From a virus, in the IMG/VR virus record IMGVR_UViG_3300037247_000797, positions 1 through 49,442 of that record: 49,442 nt of DNA; one strand, written 5' to 3'. Numbering within the stretch: position 1 is the stretch's first letter; the number at the start of each line of letters is the position of its first letter. The notes under the pieces were generated by a model. The model had not been told where the DNA came from and searched no databases. It saw nothing but the letters and a program-made list of their open reading frames with translations. Shown piece by piece: positions 45,155 to 49,442 of the stretch. The position numbers were made by a program, and so were the translations under genes.

Positions 45155-46177
45155 CTAAGCCTGCCGTAGGCGGACTGTATCCCACCCTGTGTTACGTAGG
45201 TTCTGTTGTAGTGCTTCAGCCGAGGACTCCTCAGAGAACTTCTTCTCTTCAGGAGAGGCCCCGCCTGAGCCTACATCGCTTGGAGCCTGAGCTCCAGCCG
45301 GCACTCCTGGCGCATTCGGTACGGCTTCTACTGGAGCCGCAGCCTGGGCCGGTTGTACCGGGGCTGGCGGTGAGGCCGGCTGAGTCGTTGCTTCTGGGGC
45401 AGCCGCTGGAGCGGCCTCAGCCTCAGTTAGCTTCTTCTGCAAAAAATCCGACTTTGCGTTTGCACAGAAGAGCTCCATCTCTTCTGGCGTCTTGATTGCC
45501 TCAAGACTTTCACGGGAGATGTCTACATCCTTATACTCAAACAACAGGCTGTCGACATTAAACGCACGGTTGGCCTCGTCTAGTTCGCCTCGGAACTTCT
45601 CGAGACCGGTACGTTCATCGGCATTGTCCCATCCTAGCTTGACCTTAGCCTTGTCTTCGTCCGACAGTCCTTGGGTCTGGAGTTCCCGTATTTCAGCCTT
45701 GAGTGTCTCGTGACGCCCAGTAGCTTCCTCCAGTTGTCGGTTGACCAGTGCCGTCTGCCGATCATGTTGGCTCTGCACTGACCGTCGCGCCTCTTCGAGG
45801 GTCTTAGTCTGCTGATCCTTGAGGAACGTCCCTAGAACCTCGAGGCCCTCGGCTGGTTTCGCCTCCGGTGCGGCTGCGGTGGGCGCGGGTTCCGCAGCGG
45901 GTGCCGGCTGTGCGGCCACAGGCGGAGTGCCTGAGATGACCTCTACAACGGGCTTTTGCGCCTGCTCTACGGGCTGTGTGGACTGCGCCGGCTGGGGCTG
46001 CGTCTCTGCTGGGGAACTGGCTGGCTCCGCTGGAGCTCCCTCAGGGGAAGCCTCCGGTGAAGCGGGGGCCTGGTTCTGTGGCAAAGGCTGCGTTTCTCCT
46101 GTCGTCGTATTCAACTCTGCCTCTTCGAGCTTTCCTACTTGTTCCACCATCTTTGTCGTGGCTGCTACTTCAGACAC
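45155..46177 (-). CDS. Scaffolding-like protein
   Basis: A 340-residue protein, Ala/Pro/Glu/Gln-rich, with disordered-looking ends and a central acidic coiled coil (about residues 110-225: RSVQSQHDRQTALVNRQLEE, HETLKAEIRELQTQG). A basic/polar C-terminus ends RNTGWDTVRLRQA. It lies immediately before the capsid gene in transcription order, as scaffolds do. It starts at ATG/GTG-type codon with GAGGAGGA upstream; ATG 46177 is used. A strong promoter lies 37-66 bases upstream. Confidence 0.7.
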   Translation of the reverse strand: MSEVAATTKMVEQVGKLEEAELNTTTGETQPLPQNQAPASPEASPEGAPAEPASSPAETQPQPAQSTQPVEQAQKPVVEVISGTPPVAAQPAPAAEPAPTAAAPEAKPAEGLEVLGTFLKDQQTKTLEEARRSVQSQHDRQTALVNRQLEEATGRHETLKAEIRELQTQGLSDEDKAKVKLGWDNADERTGLEKFRGELDEANRAFNVDSLLFEYKDVDISRESLEAIKTPEEMELFCANAKSDFLQKKLTEAEAAPAAAPEATTQPASPPAPVQPAQAAAPVEAVPNAPGVPAGAQAPSDVGSGGASPEEKKFSEESSAEALQQNLRNTGWDTVRLRQA

Positions 46178-46213
46178 ATAATCCTCCTCGGACTGTATTC
46201 ACCTCGTATCTTC

Positions 46214-46243
46214 ATTATAGGGGGTACGGCACCAAAAAGTCAA
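46214..46243 (-). promoter_or_regulatory. Strong sigma70-like promoter for scaffold and capsid genes
   Basis: On the minus strand: TTGACT (46243 to 46238), an 18-base spacer and TATAAT (46219 to 46214). Both boxes are near-consensus. It is the best promoter in the window, and the repeated regulatory element begins directly upstream of its -35 box. It should drive the leftward late genes from 46177 onward. Confidence 0.68.
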
Positions 46244-46271
46244 GTAGGGTACAATGGTTTGTAGGGTACTA
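46243..46271 (+). promoter_or_regulatory. Repeated regulatory element, copy 5, abutting the late promoter
   Basis: AGTAGGGTACAATGG (46243-46257) then TTTGTAGGGTACTA (46258-46271): two GTAGGGTAC half-sites exactly 17 bases apart, aligning base for base with 2124-2151 over most of its length. It sits between the leftward promoter and the rightward gene at 46331, so a bound protein could affect either direction. Confidence 0.52.
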
Positions 46272-46330
46272 GGGGTTTTAAGTGAAACATTTAGGAGCAG
46301 AATGCGTTATACTTGAGATGGAGGTGAATT

Positions 46331-46546
46331 ATGGCCCATGAGTTCATAGATGTAAGCCCCCAGCTACTCTCACCAAATCTCCTGCCCGTTCAGATGATAA
46401 GCTCCGAGGACAAACTGGTAGACTGCCGCGTACTGCTATGCAAGGACTGCTGGGAAGTTCAACTTCATACGCTAGATGAGGCTAACAAGAAGATACGAAT
46501 TACCATCGTAAATAAAGGCCCCAATGACGAGATGTGTAGAGATTAG
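46331..46546 (+). CDS. Lone plus-strand small protein in the late block
   Basis: A 71-residue protein with GATGGAGGTG 5 bases upstream of ATG 46331. It has CRVLLCKDCW near residue 36, a CxxC-type knuckle, and otherwise mixed alpha/beta character (EVQLHTLDEANKKIRITIV). It is the only rightward gene in 21 kb of leftward genes and its stop overlaps the next leftward gene by 4 bases. A TATACT at 46308 could be a weak -10. Its position next to the repeat element suggests it may have regulatory or timing significance. Confidence 0.6.
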   Translation: MAHEFIDVSPQLLSPNLLPVQMISSEDKLVDCRVLLCKDCWEVQLHTLDEANKKIRITIVNKGPNDEMCRD

Positions 46547-49442
46547 CGCTGGATGCCAAGGGAGCGGCGCATACGTTCTTCCACGTCTGCCGCAAGAGGG
46601 GGAGGGAAGTAACCCATCCGAGCACTACCCGGGGAGACCATCAGTTCAGCAGCCAAATCGACTGCGGACTGAGAACGAACAGATGAGACGTAGCCATGAC
46701 GGTACAGCTCCACATCTAGTCGCGGGCTCAACTCTCGCGTTAGCTGCCTCATACGGGAGAGGGACAAGGCGTTATCCCCCAAGACTGTACCCATCAAAGT
46801 GTTCAGTACCTTGTCCACCGCACGACCGACATCAGCGGGGGCGGCCCTGCGCCCTAAGTCAGTAAGCTGTTTGATGACTGTATCTTCCAGAGCATTCAAC
46901 GAAATGTCGAATCCCTTCGCAACTTCCTCCCGCATTTGAAAGTATCCAGAAGGTTCAATGACCCCTTCGAACGCTTCTCGGAAGGAGCGGCGGACTTCTG
47001 TCTCGTTCTTGTGGAGGAACTCGTCAGCAACGGGCTTCCATTCCTCAGGAAGCTGCTCTAGGACAGCATCTCTATCAGCAAACCAGGTCTCCCAGTCTAC
47101 CTCCAGGGACGCAGGATCTGTGTAGTCCTCCAACTCGAGGTCGAAGAACTGGTTCATGATGGCGTTGACTGAATCTTCAGGCGCCTCCTCGTCTTCGAAA
47201 TCGAAACCGAACCCAGCCTTGAGCCCCTCTAACTCGTGAAACTGATTACTAGTCGTGTCGCCATACCGCTCCAGATACTCTCTGCCATCCATACGGCTAC
47301 TCTGGGGAACGTTGTTAGCAATACTAAGCCAACTCTCCGGCGAGGGGTGGCGGGGTATCTTACTCCCCGTCACCGTTGCGTCGAGGTCGAGCTTCTCGTC
47401 TCCATACCTGTCCCGAATCTCCGAACGTGCTTCATCCCATAGCCGGAACTCTACATCCCGTTCCCGCTCGCGAATGACCCCAAGCAACCCCTCTGCGGCC
47501 CTCTGAACGTCAGGATGGCTGCGTACAATGTCCTGCGCCAGCATGTTGTGCTCCAACGAGTCGTAGGGTACACCGTAAAGGTCGTTGGATATGCGGTTCA
47601 TCACTGCCGTCTCCGCTTCGAAGCGTGTCTCAGGGGAGGTACGGAGACCAAAGAACTCAGCAGCGAAGCGGCCAGTTTGGACTCTCCAACTCATATCCTG
47701 GACAAGAGCATCGGCCGTGATGGGGGCAAATTTGTCTATCGCGTAGTCCAGGAACGCCTTAGGGTCGTCCGCAAAGTCGCTAAGATTGACAGGATACCCC
47801 AGGAAGTCCTCTCCCTCGAGCTGATCCATCATGGTACCAGTAAAGGGGGAAGTACGAGAGCGAAGCCCCTTTACAAAGGGGTTGTCCCACAGTTTCGATT
47901 CCCACTCCTCAAACTCCCAATTCTTCTTGTCGCCCAATCCAGCGAAGAAGGCCATCATGGAACGGTAAGCACCACCACCACCAAACCAAGCATCCCCCAT
48001 CTTTAGGGACATGAACTCTTTACCACTCAATGGGTTCAGCCCACGGATGATCTGTGCTTGAATCTCCTCATCACTCTTCCCCTGAGCCTTACCTACTGCA
48101 CCAGCCAGGCCGGCGTAGGCAGCAGCACCGCCCAACATCATCTTAGCCAAGACGGCCCTAGCCTGCGCGGGGGTGTAGCCCTTCCCAAAAGCATAAGCAA
48201 TCGTCCCGAATACCGACCGTGTGTAGCGAGTAGCGAACCAGACGAAGGCCGATTCAATCTGTGCCTGCGAGCCAGTAATGATGCCACTTAGTTTAGGCTG
48301 CCCCGCAAGAGTGTCCACGAACCGCGCTAGACGAAACATCTCGTTATGGAACTCCCTGCCAGCCAGCTCCTTGGGGGCGCCGGCCGCACGGCCCAGAACA
48401 CGGTTCACCGTACCTTTGCCAGCAGTCGTAGCCACCTCGTACATAGAATCAAAGGCAAGGACACGACTATAGAGCAGGGTAGATTCAAAGCCTGTCTGAA
48501 GTCTGTTGATGAAGGTACGGAGAGGGAACGTCGCTAGGTCGACAGCCGGCTGTGCCGCCCCGGGCAATCGAGGCAGGCCCATACGTGTTGCCTCAAAGAA
48601 CTCAGTTTCCAGCCCAACGTTTCCGCCATAGGTAGCGTAACGGGAAGCCCCCCTATTATTGGCCAAGAAGCGATATACCTGCTTGGGCTCCACTATCATA
48701 TTGTAGAAGCCTCGCCCCATCGCCTCACCCCAAAGAGCGGGGTTCACAGCCGCAAGAGTCTGAAGCTGAATGGCTCCCCAACCAGTGTCGATAGTACCTG
48801 TGAGTACAAGGCGGGCCAAGTTGTTAAATGCCCTAAACGGAGCCGTAGCTGCTGAGATGCCTGGATGGACTACGCTAGGAGAGCGAATGAGCTGATTGAG
48901 CTGGGTGAGGTCGCTCTGGTGAATGACCCCCCGAGCGAAGGGGCTTACCCCCTTTGCGGGCACCCGCATGAGAGAAGTCTCTCCGTACTTGATGATGCCC
49001 TGCTTTTTGAGCCAGTCCGACAGCACTTTGTCTCGGCCCACCCGCTGGAAGCCGGCGATAGCGTTGTCCATCTGAGCCAGCACATCAGGACGGTACCTGA
49101 TGCCCAGGTTTGTGATGGCCTCCTGCTGGCTCTCAACAACACGACTGAAGAACGACGGGACTTTGCTCGGGCCTCTGCCGACAGTAAACGCCTTCTTGCT
49201 GGGGTCGATGACGAAACGAGGCCACCAGGCAGGACGCTTGGAAATCGTCTCTCCAATTGCCCGCTCTGCCTGACGGACGTAGGAGCCCAGCACAGAGTCT
49301 GCCCGTATCATCCAACTCACCTGGTCATCGGTCAGCCGACTCAGATACTTAGACTCCTGCCGTAGCACACTTTCGAACACGTCTCCGAAGGCAACCCACT
49401 CGCCTCCCTTACCCACCGCTCGAGGAAGGATTTGAATGCCTC
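46543..49442 (-). CDS. Very large virion-associated protein, 5' end cut by the window
   Basis: At least 965 residues; the frame is open to the right edge, so the N-terminus is missing and GTG 49416 is probably internal. The first 420 visible residues are helical with hydrophobic stretches (VLAKMMLGGAAAYAGLAGAVG). Later come LNPLSGKEFMSLKMGDAWFGGG, FTGTMMDQLEGEDFLGYPVN, KFAPITADALVQD and FFGLRTSPETRFEAE, which resemble the large phage virion proteins with LPD38-like regions, often beside the portal. The rest is acidic and helical. Its role may be in DNA ejection or as an internal head protein (inference). Confidence 0.6.
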   Translation of the reverse strand, partial: GIQILPRAVGKGGEWVAFGDVFESVLRQESKYLSRLTDDQVSWMIRADSVLGSYVRQAERAIGETISKRPAWWPRFVIDPSKKAFTVGRGPSKVPSFFSRVVESQQEAITNLGIRYRPDVLAQMDNAIAGFQRVGRDKVLSDWLKKQGIIKYGETSLMRVPAKGVSPFARGVIHQSDLTQLNQLIRSPSVVHPGISAATAPFRAFNNLARLVLTGTIDTGWGAIQLQTLAAVNPALWGEAMGRGFYNMIVEPKQVYRFLANNRGASRYATYGGNVGLETEFFEATRMGLPRLPGAAQPAVDLATFPLRTFINRLQTGFESTLLYSRVLAFDSMYEVATTAGKGTVNRVLGRAAGAPKELAGREFHNEMFRLARFVDTLAGQPKLSGIITGSQAQIESAFVWFATRYTRSVFGTIAYAFGKGYTPAQARAVLAKMMLGGAAAYAGLAGAVGKAQGKSDEEIQAQIIRGLNPLSGKEFMSLKMGDAWFGGGGAYRSMMAFFAGLGDKKNWEFEEWESKLWDNPFVKGLRSRTSPFTGTMMDQLEGEDFLGYPVNLSDFADDPKAFLDYAIDKFAPITADALVQDMSWRVQTGRFAAEFFGLRTSPETRFEAETAVMNRISNDLYGVPYDSLEHNMLAQDIVRSHPDVQRAAEGLLGVIRERERDVEFRLWDEARSEIRDRYGDEKLDLDATVTGSKIPRHPSPESWLSIANNVPQSSRMDGREYLERYGDTTSNQFHELEGLKAGFGFDFEDEEAPEDSVNAIMNQFFDLELEDYTDPASLEVDWETWFADRDAVLEQLPEEWKPVADEFLHKNETEVRRSFREAFEGVIEPSGYFQMREEVAKGFDISLNALEDTVIKQLTDLGRRAAPADVGRAVDKVLNTLMGTVLGDNALSLSRMRQLTRELSPRLDVELYRHGYVSSVRSQSAVDLAAELMVSPGSARMGYFPPPLAADVEERMRRSLGIQR

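Noticed and set aside
1-49442. CRISPR array, tRNA genes, integrase or insertion sequence
   Set aside because: No regularly spaced short repeats, no cloverleaf-like T-loop consensus in the gaps, and no transposase or recombinase-integrase motifs were found by eye.

Overview
The window looks like one continuous stretch of a tailed double-stranded DNA bacteriophage genome. Both ends cut through genes: a helicase at the left edge and a very large virion protein at the right edge. There are no rRNA or ribosomal protein genes, and I see no tRNA genes, CRISPR array, insertion sequence or integrase. Genes are packed, with ATGA and TAATG stop/start overlaps, clear purine-rich ribosome binding sites and frequent GTG/TTG starts; no stretch over 300 bases lacks a gene. 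By eye the base composition is moderately GC-rich. I cannot name the host: Shine-Dalgarno sites and sigma70-like boxes only say bacterium. The virion genes (an SU10-like/DUF5309 capsid protein, two adaptor-like proteins, a beta-propeller nozzle-like protein, no tape measure) suggest a short-tailed, podovirus-like particle. This is inference. Terminase large subunit and portal are not seen and probably lie beyond the right edge.

Layout. 1-28.25 kb is transcribed rightward and holds DNA and RNA metabolism: SF2 helicase, HNH nuclease, RtcB RNA ligase next to a Fic enzyme, an MT-A70 methyltransferase, a DnaB-like helicase, a primase, a gp32-like SSB, a RecA/UvsX recombinase, an Mre11/Rad50-like pair whose Rad50 is split at the zinc hook, a RuvC-like resolvase, a uracil-DNA glycosylase/family A DNA polymerase fusion, a MazG-like protein, a second degenerate polymerase-A-like protein, an RlaP-like nucleotidyltransferase, a second metallophosphoesterase, a nucleoside deoxyribosyltransferase-like protein, a GH25-type lysozyme with a putative holin, and a MazZ-like (DUF5664) nucleotide hydrolase. 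Many tiny Cys-pair proteins lie between them. At about 28.25 kb the rightward genes meet a leftward late block.

The late block (28.2-49.4 kb, minus strand) reads, in transcription order: large virion protein, scaffold-like protein, major capsid protein, decoration-like proteins, beta-helix protein, three tandem paralogues, scaffold/accessory protein, two adaptor-like paralogues, a 57-residue gene, nozzle-like protein, Vsr/DUF559-like nuclease, long fibre with repeats, further fibre/decoration proteins, and two small membrane proteins. One small plus-strand gene (46.33-46.55 kb) interrupts it.

Regulation. A recurring intergenic element (core ATGGGTTGTAGGGTAC, either orientation) occurs near 2.1-2.3 kb, 19.97 kb, 46.25 kb and, diverged, 25.17 kb. 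At 46.25 kb it abuts the -35 box of a strong sigma70-like promoter for the late genes. It is a candidate operator or activator site linking early and late transcription.

Most notable: (1) a Rad50-like ATPase split into separate ORFs at its zinc hook, with the Mre11 partner between the halves; (2) a probably inactive second family A polymerase in the same genome as the UDG-polymerase fusion; (3) one small beta module shared by capsid, adaptor and nozzle proteins; (4) the repeated regulatory element.
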